NCBI GenBank assembly: GCA_900467745.1
Contig: UBQW01000032.1
Span: 62,001 to 126,000, forward strand
Reading direction: 5' to 3'
DNA: 64,000 nucleotides
Source of the DNA: Hyphomicrobiales bacterium
Lineage (GTDB): Bacteria > Pseudomonadota > Alphaproteobacteria > Rhizobiales > Rhizobiaceae
Position 1 is the stretch's first letter; each line of letters begins with the position of its first letter. The position numbers and the translations under genes are program-made. This document shows, in pieces, positions 8,223 through 16,291 of the stretch. The notes beneath the pieces were generated by a model, which saw only the letters and a program-made list of their open reading frames with translations, was not told the origin of the DNA and ran no database searches.

Positions 8223-9280
8223 AGTTGAAGGTCGCGATCATCGCAGACGATCTGACCGGCGCGCTCGATACGGGAACACCCTTCGTCGACGCCGGTCTTT
8301 CCGTTGCCGTGGCGATCGAAATCGAAGCCATCAAAGATGCTCTGGCAACTGGTTGTGAGGTGGTGGTGGTTAACACCGCCTCGCGCGCCCTCCCGGAGGG
8401 GGACGCGGCGAGAAGGGTCGGCCTTGCAGCCAGTGCTCTTCTTGCCGCACACCCTGAGATCGTCTTGAAGAAGATCGATTCCCGACTGAAGGGCAATGTG
8501 GCGGCCGAAAGCATTGCGATTGCCGCGATCTTCGGCCACGACGAAATCACTGTAGCCCCTGCAATTCCCGATCAGGAACGCTTTACCCGCGACGGCCATG
8601 TGGTTGGGCGCGGGGTCGAGCAGCCGCTGCCCGTTGCCGCCCTTTTCGAGGGCCGTCACGACGCGGTCACGCTCGCCGATGCCGATAGCGATGCGGAGCT
8701 CGACCGGATCGTATCCAAGTTCGATTGGCATAAGACGCTTGGCGTCGGCGCGCGTGGCCTCGGCAGCGCTTTTGCCCGTCGTCTTCGCCGTTCACGCGAT
8801 GCGGCGACTGCGTTTGAACCGGCGCGCAACACGCTCTTTGCTTTCGGTTCCAGAGACCCGATCACCGGTGCGCAAATGGCCCGGCTCAATACGTCGGGTG
8901 CTTTGCATGCGTCGATCCCCGCGCCGATGGGCGTGCTCGAAGAGGACAGCACACTGAGCTTGCCGGCGCTTTTGTTTTGCACCGGCGATATGTCCGAGGA
9001 TGCGGTTATCGTTGCGGATCGTTTCGCAAAGGGCGTGAGATCGGCGATCGAGCAGACGCGTCCCGATATGCTGATGGTCGGTGGCGGCGACACGGCGCTG
9101 GCGGTGTTTCGCGCGCTCGGTGTGCGCACACTTTTGCCCAAGGGTGAAATAGAGGCAGGTATTCCCTGGTTTGACGTGACTGATGCCGATGGTCGCCATT
9201 TCCGTAGTGCGGTAAAATCCGGGGGCTTTGGGAATTCCGATAGTTTGCTAAGACTGATTTCGCAGAATCAGGCGGCGTGA
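8219..9280 (+). CDS. four-carbon acid sugar kinase family protein (DUF1537, OtnK/DtnK-like)
   Basis: A predicted ATP-dependent kinase of acid sugars, 353 residues. Diagnostic segments are ADDLTGALD at the N-terminus, KKIDSRLKGN near residue 80, a C-terminal nucleotide-binding GGGDTA, and KSGGFG close to the end. Characterised relatives phosphorylate D-erythronate, L-threonate or 3-oxo-tetronates. The start at 8219 overlaps the preceding stop codon (ATGA); an upstream in-frame extension lies inside dppF-like coding sequence and lacks family sequence. At 353 residues it is shorter than the roughly 420 usual for OtnK, mainly in the middle region. The substrate is unknown. Confidence 0.85.
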   Translation: MKLKVAIIADDLTGALDTGTPFVDAGLSVAVAIEIEAIKDALATGCEVVVVNTASRALPEGDAARRVGLAASALLAAHPEIVLKKIDSRLKGNVAAESIAIAAIFGHDEITVAPAIPDQERFTRDGHVVGRGVEQPLPVAALFEGRHDAVTLADADSDAELDRIVSKFDWHKTLGVGARGLGSAFARRLRRSRDAATAFEPARNTLFAFGSRDPITGAQMARLNTSGALHASIPAPMGVLEEDSTLSLPALLFCTGDMSEDAVIVADRFAKGVRSAIEQTRPDMLMVGGGDTALAVFRALGVRTLLPKGEIEAGIPWFDVTDADGRHFRSAVKSGGFGNSDSLLRLISQNQAA

Positions 9281-9305
9281 AACAATGCCGGCGGGGAGAA
9301 TAGAC

Positions 9306-10058
9306 GTGGATGAAGCAAACGGTGCGCCGGCAACCCCGGCGCCGAAGCCGGAGCGCGGCAAGCCTATGAAACTGGTGGACCGCGTGTTCGATCAGTTGCA
9401 GGAGCGTATTCGTGCCGGAAACTATCCGCCGGATTCAAGGTTGCCGGGCGAGCACGAGCTGGCGTCCATGCTTGGCGTTTCCAGGCCTATTGTTCGTGAT
9501 GCGTTGGCAAAGCTGCGCGACCAGGGCATGGTCTATGCCCGTCAGGGAGCCGGAACCTTCGTCAGCGCCAACAGTTCGCCAACCACGCATCTTTCCTATT
9601 CACCGGTCAAGACGATCGCAGATATCCAGCGTTGCTACGAATTTCGTCTCACGATCGAGCCTGCCGCCGCCTATTTCGCGGCCAAGCGCCGCGATGAGGC
9701 TGCGATACAGAAGATCGCCTCGGCGCTTGCCGATCTCAGGGAAGCGACAAGCCATCAGTTGCACCGGACCGATGCGGACTTCAATTTCCACCGCGCCGTG
9801 ACTGAAGCCGCCAACAACCACTATTACACAGCCTCGATCGATGCGTTGAAAGCCCATATCGCAGTTGGCATGCATCTCCACGGGCTATCCTTGCTGGGAC
9901 CGAGACCCGGGCTCGAACAGGTTTTCCAGGAGCACAACACCATCTACAAGGCGATTGCCGAGGGCCGGGCCGAGGAAGCGCGCGACCTGATGCAGTCGCA
10001 TCTCGAAGGGTCTCGAGATCGATTGTTCGAGGGCAGGGCGCTCGATCTGTCGTTCTGA
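9306..10058 (+). CDS. GntR-family transcriptional regulator, FadR/FCD subfamily
   Basis: An N-terminal winged helix (about residues 20-85; PGEHELASMLGVSRPIVRDA is the recognition region) precedes a C-terminal all-helical FCD ligand-binding domain with metal-binding His residues. GTG at 9306 is preferred because GGGGAG at 9294-9299 precedes it by seven bases; ATG at 9285 would add seven residues. It sits directly behind the transporter and kinase genes and is the likely local repressor, relieved by an acidic sugar. The palindromes between 2272 and 2326 are candidate sites. Confidence 0.85.
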   Translation: MDEANGAPATPAPKPERGKPMKLVDRVFDQLQERIRAGNYPPDSRLPGEHELASMLGVSRPIVRDALAKLRDQGMVYARQGAGTFVSANSSPTTHLSYSPVKTIADIQRCYEFRLTIEPAAAYFAAKRRDEAAIQKIASALADLREATSHQLHRTDADFNFHRAVTEAANNHYYTASIDALKAHIAVGMHLHGLSLLGPRPGLEQVFQEHNTIYKAIAEGRAEEARDLMQSHLEGSRDRLFEGRALDLSF

Positions 10059-10137
10059 CGCTTTTAGGCATCGAGTGGCTTGCCGCCACAGCGTTTCGCG
10101 CTCATGTAGACTGGATCAGGCTGCATGGAGACTTGGC

Positions 10138-10905
10138 ATGACATTTCCGCTGTTCGACCTCACAGGAAAGCGCGCACTGGTGACGGGATCGTCGCAAGGC
10201 ATTGGGTTGACCTTGGCGCGTGGTCTGGCCGAACATGGCGCTTCGGTCGTGATCAACGGCCGCGACGCAGGCAAGCTTGCCATGGCATCGCTTAGTCTGT
10301 CGGAAGCCGGGCACGATGTTCATGTCTCAACCTTCGATGTCACGGATCATGACGAGGTGAAGAGCGCCGTCGATGCGATCGAGCGTGATATCGGGCCGAT
10401 CGACATCCTCGTCAACAATGCCGGCATGCAGTATCGCGCGCCGCTTGAAGTGTTTCCATCGGACAAATGGGATCAGCTGCTGCGCACAAACATTTCCAGC
10501 GTGTTCTACGTCAGCCAGGCGGTCGCAACGCACATGATTACGCGTGGCCACGGCAAGATTATCAACATCGCATCCGTGCAAAGTGAGTTGGCTCGCCCGG
10601 GCATCGCACCCTATACGGCAACCAAAGGCGCGGTGAAGAACCTGACGCGCGGGATGTCGGCCGATTGGGCCAAACACGGCCTGCAGGCAAACGCTATCGC
10701 GCCTGGCTATTTCGACACGCCGCTCAATCAGGCGCTCGTCGATAGCGCGGAATTCACCGCGTGGCTGGAAAAGCGCACGCCCGCCGGGCGCTGGGGCAAC
10801 ATTGACGAACTGATCGGCGCCGCTGTGTTTCTGGCAGCGCCGGCATCCTCTTTCGTCAATGGCCATACGCTTTATGTCGATGGCGGCATCACCACCTCTT
10901 TGTGA
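10138..10905 (+). CDS. SDR oxidoreductase, gluconate 5-dehydrogenase-like
   Basis: A classical short-chain dehydrogenase of 255 residues. The cofactor motif TGSSQGIG lies near residue 16, NNAG near 92, and the catalytic Ser and YxxxK (YTATK) near 145-160. Overall sequence resembles IdnO/Ga5DH, which interconverts 5-ketogluconate and gluconate; uronate oxidoreductases look alike. The start at 10138 follows GGAG at 10127-10130; an upstream in-frame start (10075) gives an unrelated extension. It is convergent with the mannonate dehydratase gene and shares a hairpin with it, so both may serve hexonate/hexuronate breakdown. Confidence 0.85.
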   Translation: MTFPLFDLTGKRALVTGSSQGIGLTLARGLAEHGASVVINGRDAGKLAMASLSLSEAGHDVHVSTFDVTDHDEVKSAVDAIERDIGPIDILVNNAGMQYRAPLEVFPSDKWDQLLRTNISSVFYVSQAVATHMITRGHGKIINIASVQSELARPGIAPYTATKGAVKNLTRGMSADWAKHGLQANAIAPGYFDTPLNQALVDSAEFTAWLEKRTPAGRWGNIDELIGAAVFLAAPASSFVNGHTLYVDGGITTSL

Positions 10906-10913
10906 GAGGTGGT
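10891..10913. terminator. hairpin between convergent SDR and uxuA-like genes
   Basis: ACCACCTCT (10891-10899) pairs perfectly with AGAGGTGGT (10905-10913) over a 5-nt loop. The hairpin overlaps the SDR stop codon. There is no strong T-run, but it lies in the only 18-bp gap between two convergent genes, so a bidirectional termination role is plausible. Confidence 0.5.
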
Positions 10914-10923
10914 CGCGCTTCCG

Positions 10924-12111
10924 TCAGGTCGGCGGCGCGCCTAATGCGTGCAGGATGCCGCGAAGCTCGGCAAGCCCTCTCAATCGACCGATCGCCGGAT
11001 AGCCAGGCGTGGTGGTCTTGGTGAGGTCGTCGAGCATGCGGTGGCCATGGTCCGAGCGGAAAACGATCGTCTCATTGACCGTGCGGTTGCGGTCTTCCGC
11101 GACCAGTTCCTTCAATACGGCGACCATGTCGACATCGCCTTCGAGATGCGCGCTTTCGTGGAAGCTGCGGCCGTCGCCTTCGCGTTTAGTCGCTCGCAAA
11201 TGCGCGAAATGAATGCGCGAGGCAAACCGCCGTGCGATGGCGGGCAGGTCGTTGTCAGCACGTACGCCGAGACTGCCGGTGCAGTAACACATGCCGTTCG
11301 CTGGCGACGGGACCGCATTGAACAGCGCCGCATAATCCTCGGCGGTGGACGCGATGCGCGGCAGGCCAAACAGCGAGCGCGGCGGATCGTCGGGATGAAG
11401 CGTCAGCTTGACGCCACGGGCTTCCGCCACTGGAGCCACGGCCTCCAGAAACTCGATCAGATGCTGGCGCAGGCGGCCGGCATCGATGCCGGCATAGGCG
11501 GCGAGACGGTCGCGGAACTCCGGGATGGTTAGCGGCTCGGTTGTCGATCCCGGCAAGGCCGAAGTGATGTTGCGGGTGATATCGGCGATGTCGTCCTCAG
11601 ACATGGCCTCGAAGGCGGCGCGGGCGCGGGCCTTGTCTTGCGCCGAATAGGCCGCATCGGCGCCGTCGCGCTGAAGAATGAAGAGATCAAAGGCGGCGAA
11701 CTTCTCGTGGTCAAACCGCATCGCCGTCGCGCCGGTGTCGATCTCGTGGTCGAGGTCGGTGCGCGTCCAGTCGACGACAGGCATGAAATTGTAGCAGACG
11801 ATCGGGATGTTGCAGGCCGCGACCGCTTCAAGGCTTGCGATCCACGCCTCGATTTCGGCCTTCGCCTGCCCACCCTTGCGCTTCACGGCATCGGGAATGG
11901 GAATGCTCTCGACCACCGACCATGCAAGCGATGAACGCCCCGGTGGAGTGGTCTCGATCATCGCCTGGCGCTCGCGCACCTCGGCCTCGGTCCAGGCGCG
12001 GCCGATCGGCACCTGGTGCAGCGATGACACGATGTTAGTCGCTCCGGTCTGTCTCACCTCGTCGAGGGCCACCGGCGCATCCGGTCCGAACCATCTCCAA
12101 CCTTGCCGCAT
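10924..12111 (-). CDS. uxuA: mannonate dehydratase
   Basis: A 395-residue TIM-barrel enzyme of the UxuA family that converts D-mannonate to 2-keto-3-deoxygluconate in hexuronate catabolism. The N-terminus with WRWFGP and the conserved metal/substrate segments (CYNFMPVVDWTRT, LHPDDPP, and the HFAHLR and SDHGHRM regions) match the family. The start at 12111 follows a strong AAGGAGG site. It precedes nothing on its own strand except the SDR convergence; the GntR gene lies 42 bp upstream on the same strand, so the two are likely one transcript. Confidence 0.93.
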   Translation of the reverse strand: MRQGWRWFGPDAPVALDEVRQTGATNIVSSLHQVPIGRAWTEAEVRERQAMIETTPPGRSSLAWSVVESIPIPDAVKRKGGQAKAEIEAWIASLEAVAACNIPIVCYNFMPVVDWTRTDLDHEIDTGATAMRFDHEKFAAFDLFILQRDGADAAYSAQDKARARAAFEAMSEDDIADITRNITSALPGSTTEPLTIPEFRDRLAAYAGIDAGRLRQHLIEFLEAVAPVAEARGVKLTLHPDDPPRSLFGLPRIASTAEDYAALFNAVPSPANGMCYCTGSLGVRADNDLPAIARRFASRIHFAHLRATKREGDGRSFHESAHLEGDVDMVAVLKELVAEDRNRTVNETIVFRSDHGHRMLDDLTKTTTPGYPAIGRLRGLAELRGILHALGAPPT

Positions 12112-12153
12112 CTGTTTCCTCCTTCAATGCCTTTTGTTTTGGTGTCGCTGTCG

Positions 12154-12876
12154 TCAGCAGAAATAGTCGGGGTAGCGTGTGCGCAGCTCCGCCACGTCAG
12201 GGATGACAGCACTTAGATGATGGGTCATTGCGGCGCGTGCAGCCTCGACGTCATGAGCTGCGATTGCGTCGCGGATGACGGCGTGCTCGCCCACTACATT
12301 CTCCATGCGGCCGAGCACCGGCAACGTCAGCCGCCGAGCGCGGTCGATCTGGACCTTGACAGATTTGAGGATGCTCCAGATCCCGGGATAGCCGGCGATC
12401 TGCGCAATTGCCTCGTGAAAAGCCTCATCCTCTTCGTGGAAGCCCGACGTGTCGCCCAGGATGGAAAGCGCTCTTTGGCGGATGATGATGGCATCGAGGC
12501 GAGCAAGATCAGACGCCGAAGCGATCTCTGCTGCGCGCTCGACCGTCGTTCCCTCCAGCGCCTTGCGCACCACGACGGCCTCGGGGATCGCCGAAACCGG
12601 TACGCGCGACACGACGGTGCCCGACTGCGGATAAATATCGACCAGCCCGCCTTCCGACAAGCGGAGCAGTGCTTCGCGAACGGGTGTCCGGCTGACCGCG
12701 AAATCCTCGGCGATACGCTTTTCCTGCAAGGCGATCCCGGGCGGCATCTTGAGCGACACGATATCGTTGTAGAGCTGTTCGAATATTGCGTCCGCCGTCG
12801 TGACGCGCCGAAGCTTTGCCGGCCGTTCGGCCGGCGCCGAAAGGTCAGGGGTGGCGGTGACTGCGCCTGATAGCAT
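12154..12876 (-). CDS. GntR-family transcriptional regulator, FCD subfamily
   Basis: A 240-residue protein from the ATG at 12876. The winged helix occupies about residues 25-90 (QEKRIAEDFAVSRTPVREAL), followed by an FCD effector domain. A longer frame to 13017 would run through the promoter palindrome and lacks family sequence. It is transcribed with uxuA and divergent from the ABC transporter at 13088. It is therefore the likely regulator of both, with a uronate or aldonate as ligand by analogy with UxuR/ExuR. Confidence 0.85.
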   Translation of the reverse strand: MLSGAVTATPDLSAPAERPAKLRRVTTADAIFEQLYNDIVSLKMPPGIALQEKRIAEDFAVSRTPVREALLRLSEGGLVDIYPQSGTVVSRVPVSAIPEAVVVRKALEGTTVERAAEIASASDLARLDAIIIRQRALSILGDTSGFHEEDEAFHEAIAQIAGYPGIWSILKSVKVQIDRARRLTLPVLGRMENVVGEHAVIRDAIAAHDVEAARAAMTHHLSAVIPDVAELRTRYPDYFC

Positions 12877-12890
12877 GAAAAGTCCCAACG

Positions 12891-12918
12891 TTGACTTGAC
12901 TGTGCATACTAGTATATC
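12891..12918 (+). promoter_or_regulatory. predicted promoter of the Pot-type ABC operon
   Basis: TTGACT at 12891-12896 and TATATC at 12913-12918 form a sigma70-like pair with a 16-bp spacer, upstream of the SBP gene at 13088. The -10 box overlaps a GntR-like palindrome, which suits repression. Confidence 0.5.
12906..12915. promoter_or_regulatory. candidate GntR operator ATACTAGTAT
   Basis: A perfect 10-bp palindrome 30 bp upstream of the divergent GntR gene and overlapping the predicted -10 box of the rightward operon. Its size and symmetry fit FCD-type GntR binding sites. Confidence 0.5.
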
Positions 12919-13033
12919 AATTCTACATAGCTGCCAAGATCCACCGCGGAGGAACGGTGTTTCTGGCAAGAAATTCAGGAGGTTCCAAACAAGAACGGCC
13001 AGAAAATCCGACCGCATAAATGGATCAGGATAC

Positions 13034-13062
13034 GCACGTGCACGGAATTATCGTGCTCGTGC
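13034..13062 (+). promoter_or_regulatory. 5'-leader hairpin upstream of SBP ribosome site
   Basis: GCACG-T-GCACG (13034-13044) pairs with CGTGC-T-CGTGC (13052-13062), giving two 5-bp helices separated by a T-T mismatch and closed by a 7-nt AU-rich loop. It ends eight bases before the GAGGAGGAGA ribosome site (13071-13080). It may stabilise the leader or be a regulatory structure. No known riboswitch is recognised. Confidence 0.45.
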
Positions 13063-13087
13063 AGCCAAAAGAGGAGGAGAAATCAGA

Positions 13088-14263
13088 ATGAAATTTACCC
13101 GCAGAACATTCGTCGCAACCGCAGCAAGTGCGGCTGTTGCCACCATGCTTCCGGTCAAGGTGTGGGCGCAGGCCAAGAAGCCCGCAAGCCCCGTGACCAT
13201 CACAATCGCCGACGTCGCCGGCAACCTGGCGCTGACGCAAGGCATGTTTGAGGCCTATGCCTCCGAGAAAGCCGACTGGGTTTCCAACTTTGCCTTCACC
13301 AAGGCGCCGGCCCCTGAGTTGCCTGGCAAGATCAAGGCACAGCAGGCAGCCGGTAAGGTCGATATTGATCTCGTGCTGACCGGCACCGATGCGCTGTCGG
13401 CGGGTCTCGACCAGGGGCTATGGCTGGATCTGTCCGCGCACAAGGCCGACCTGCCTGATATCGAAAAGATCCTGCAACCGCAGGCATTCAAGATGCAGGC
13501 GCTCGCCAAGGACCAGGGTATTGTCATTACCTATTATCCCTCCGGCCCCTTGATCGAATACATGCCCGACAAGGTCGCCAATCCGCCGAAATCGGCACCC
13601 GAATTGCTGGAATGGGCAAAGACCAACAAGAACCGTTTCATCTACGCCCGCCCTGCCAATTCCGGTCCCGGCCGCACCTTCCTCATGGGGTTGCCCTATT
13701 TGCTCGGTGACAGCGATCCTCGTGATCCGGTCAAGGGCTGGGACAAGACCTGGGAATATCTTTCAGCGCTCGGCGAGCATATCGAATACTACCCGACCGG
13801 CACCGGTCAGGTGATGAAGGAACTTGGCGAGGGGACGCGCGACATCGTTGTTTCAACCACAGGCTGGGACATCAATCCGCGTGCGCTCGGCATTGTTCCT
13901 GCTGAGGCGAAAGTGCAGAAGCTGGAAGGCTTCCATTGGGTGACGGATGCGCACTACGCCGTCATCCCCAAGGGCGTCTCCGACGAGAAGATCGCGGTGC
14001 TGATCGACGTCTTGAATTACATCTTGCAGCCAAAGCAGCAGGCGATCGCCTATGACGCCGGCTATTTCTATCCGGGTCCCGCCGTCAAGGACGTTACGAT
14101 CGATATGGCGCCGCAGGAAAGCCAGGACACGATCAAGGAGTTCGGCCGTCCAGAATATGCCGACTGGATCGCCAACAATCCGCTGGAAGTGCCGCTCGAG
14201 CCGAAGCAGCTCGTTGAAGCATTCCGGATCTGGGACGAAAAGATCGGCGCCAAGAAGGGCTGA
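13088..14263 (+). CDS. ABC transporter substrate-binding protein (extracellular, family 1/Pot-Fbp type)
   Basis: A 391-residue binding protein that starts with a twin-arginine-type signal (TRRTFVATA, hydrophobic run, then a VWAQ cleavage region). The two-lobed type II periplasmic fold is implied by its length and by the partner PotA/PotB/PotC-like subunits. The start at 13088 follows a strong purine-rich ribosome site, and codons upstream to 12800 are leader sequence. The ligand is unknown; the divergent GntR-uxuA pair hints at a sugar acid. Iron, polyamine, thiamine and phosphonate binders belong to the same general class. Confidence 0.85.
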   Translation: MKFTRRTFVATAASAAVATMLPVKVWAQAKKPASPVTITIADVAGNLALTQGMFEAYASEKADWVSNFAFTKAPAPELPGKIKAQQAAGKVDIDLVLTGTDALSAGLDQGLWLDLSAHKADLPDIEKILQPQAFKMQALAKDQGIVITYYPSGPLIEYMPDKVANPPKSAPELLEWAKTNKNRFIYARPANSGPGRTFLMGLPYLLGDSDPRDPVKGWDKTWEYLSALGEHIEYYPTGTGQVMKELGEGTRDIVVSTTGWDINPRALGIVPAEAKVQKLEGFHWVTDAHYAVIPKGVSDEKIAVLIDVLNYILQPKQQAIAYDAGYFYPGPAVKDVTIDMAPQESQDTIKEFGRPEYADWIANNPLEVPLEPKQLVEAFRIWDEKIGAKKG

Positions 14264-14274
14264 TCCCTGACATT

Positions 14275-14304
14275 GCCGGCACCGGCTGCAATAGCCGGGC
14301 CGGC
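14275..14304 (+). promoter_or_regulatory. intercistronic stem-loop after SBP gene
   Basis: GCCGGC-A-CCGGCT (14275-14287) pairs with AGCCGG-GCCGGC (14293-14304), a 12-bp GC-rich stem with a single bulged A and a GCAAT loop, starting 12 nt after the SBP stop codon. There is no T-tract, so it probably stabilises the SBP message or partly attenuates transcription. Confidence 0.6.
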
Positions 14305-14331
14305 TGCTTCCATCCTGACACGGAGAGTGGT

Positions 14332-15414
14332 TTGAACTCGGTAGCGAATAAGGTCTCTTCGCGCGGCATTGCGCGTCTTGAACTCGATGGGCTCAGCCGC
14401 TCCTTCGGCGCCTACAATGCGCTTGATGGTATTGATCTTGCAATCGAGCCTGGTGAATTCGTGGCGCTGCTTGGTCCGTCAGGCTGCGGCAAGTCTACGG
14501 CGCTGAATTGCATCGCCGGCCTTTTGGGGTTGTCTGGCGGCGAGATCCGTCTGGGTGGAAGTCGCATCGACCAGCTCGAGCCCGAACGCCGAGGGTTCGG
14601 AATGGTGTTTCAAAGCTACGCGCTCTTTCCACATATGAGTGTGCGCAAGAATGTCGGCTTTGGTCTGACCATGCAGGGTATCAAGGGGCAGGAGGCCGAC
14701 AAGCGCATCAGTGACGCTCTGGCGCTGGTGCGGTTGGAAAGCCAGGCGGACAAACTTCCGGGGCAGCTTTCAGGCGGTCAGCAGCAGCGCGTGGCAATCG
14801 CGCGCGCCATCGTCATCCGCCCGCCGGTTGTCCTCATGGACGAGCCATTGTCCAATCTCGACGCCAAGCTACGCCTGGAGATGCGCGCCGAAATCCGCGG
14901 CATCCACGATCAGATCGGCTCGACGACGATATACGTTACGCACGACCAGGACGAGGCGCTGTCGCTGGCCGACCGCATCGTGGTCATGAGCCAGGGACAC
15001 ATCGAGCAGATCGGCTCACCACAGGATCTTTATCAGCGGCCCATTAATGTTGGCGTTGCCGATTTCATGGGGTTTCGGACCCGCGTGCCCGGTAAGGTCG
15101 TCTCGGTCTCCGGCGAGGAGGCGGAGATCGATGTCGCCGGCGCGCGTATCACCGGGACGATGCGCACGCCGCTCAAGCCCGGCGACGCCGCTATCCTCTC
15201 GGTGCGACCCGAGGATCTGGTGGTCGCCGACGAGGGGATTGCCGCGACCGTATCAAGCATGGAGTATCGTGGCCGCGCCTTCTTCGGGCTGGCGCGCTCG
15301 GATGACGGCTCCGACCTCTACTTCCGGGCTGACGATGTGCTTGCGCGCGGAACGCCGACGCGGCTGAAGCCGATCGCGGGCAGGGCGCTTTTGTTCGGAG
15401 ACAGCGCAAGATGA
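14332..15414 (+). CDS. ABC transporter ATPase (PotA/UgpC-type)
   Basis: A 360-residue ATPase. Walker A is GPSGCGKST, the signature is LSGGQQQRV, Walker B is VVLMDEPLSNLD, and the H-loop region is YVTHDQDEAL. A C-terminal TOBE domain from about residue 240 is typical of importer ATPases such as PotA, UgpC and FbpC. The start is a TTG with a GGAGAG-like site before it. It overlaps the first permease gene by 4 bp. Confidence 0.92.
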   Translation: MNSVANKVSSRGIARLELDGLSRSFGAYNALDGIDLAIEPGEFVALLGPSGCGKSTALNCIAGLLGLSGGEIRLGGSRIDQLEPERRGFGMVFQSYALFPHMSVRKNVGFGLTMQGIKGQEADKRISDALALVRLESQADKLPGQLSGGQQQRVAIARAIVIRPPVVLMDEPLSNLDAKLRLEMRAEIRGIHDQIGSTTIYVTHDQDEALSLADRIVVMSQGHIEQIGSPQDLYQRPINVGVADFMGFRTRVPGKVVSVSGEEAEIDVAGARITGTMRTPLKPGDAAILSVRPEDLVVADEGIAATVSSMEYRGRAFFGLARSDDGSDLYFRADDVLARGTPTRLKPIAGRALLFGDSAR

Positions 15415-16289
15415 GCGCGCCATCGCTTCGAACGCGGCTGGCCGCCAGAGGCTTCGACGGTACCACCATGCTGATCATGCCAGGCCTTGGCTTCATGATC
15501 GCGCTGTTCGTCTATCCGTTTTTGTACGGCGTCGTGGATTCACTCACCCCCAAGGATGGCGCTTGGTACGCCAATTATGCCAAGTTCTTCAGCGATCCCT
15601 TCCAGTACAACACCATCGGTGCGACACTCTGGCTGGCACTGCCGGTGACGATCATCAATCTCGCCTTCGCCGTGCCTGTTGCCTTTCGTGTGCGATTGAT
15701 GCGCCGGCAGCGTCTGCTGACGACCATTCTGGTTCTGCCCATAACGCTTGGCACGGTTTTCGTCGCAGATGGGTTGCTGACATTTTTGGGACCCCGCGGC
15801 TGGTTCAACCACACGCTTCTCATGATCGGCATCATCGACAATCCGATCAAGCTGACCAACAACTACTGGGGGGTGTTCGCATCACTGCTGATCACCGGCT
15901 TTCCCTTCGCGTTCCTTCTGACCCTTTCTTACATCAGCGGGATCGATCCAGCGATCGAGCAGGCAGCCGCAACGCTCGGGGCTGGCCCAAGGCAGCGTTT
16001 CGTGCGGGTCTTCCTCCCGCTGCTGGTGCCGGGTCTTGCTGTGACATTCTGCCTTGCCTTCGTTCAGGCATTTGCCGTGTTCCCGTCGGCCGTGCTTCTC
16101 GGTGCACCGGCAGGCCCGACCCGTGTCATTTCGATTGCTGCCTATCAGGCCGCGTTCGAGCAGTATGATCACTCGCTGGGCTCTGCGATTGCGCTGATCA
16201 TGGGTGGTGTAGAACTGGCTGTCGTGCTGGCCGTTCTCGGCGCACGCTCATTCTTTTACCGCGGCCCCGCCGGCGGCACGAAAGGCTGA
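15411..16289 (+). CDS. ABC transporter permease (PotB-like)
   Basis: A 292-residue inner-membrane subunit with about six hydrophobic segments. The EAA loop is readable as EQAAATLGAGPRQRF, followed by VFLPLLVPGL. It starts in the last codons of the ATPase gene (4-bp overlap). The N-terminal segment is followed by a fairly long periplasmic region before the core helices, as in PotB. Confidence 0.9.
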   Translation: MSAPSLRTRLAARGFDGTTMLIMPGLGFMIALFVYPFLYGVVDSLTPKDGAWYANYAKFFSDPFQYNTIGATLWLALPVTIINLAFAVPVAFRVRLMRRQRLLTTILVLPITLGTVFVADGLLTFLGPRGWFNHTLLMIGIIDNPIKLTNNYWGVFASLLITGFPFAFLLTLSYISGIDPAIEQAAATLGAGPRQRFVRVFLPLLVPGLAVTFCLAFVQAFAVFPSAVLLGAPAGPTRVISIAAYQAAFEQYDHSLGSAIALIMGGVELAVVLAVLGARSFFYRGPAGGTKG

Positions 16290-16291
16290 CC

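Noticed and set aside
12800..13087. N-terminal extension of the Pot-type SBP
   Set aside because: Runs through the promoter, the palindrome and the leader hairpin; the signal peptide and ribosome site place the start at 13088.
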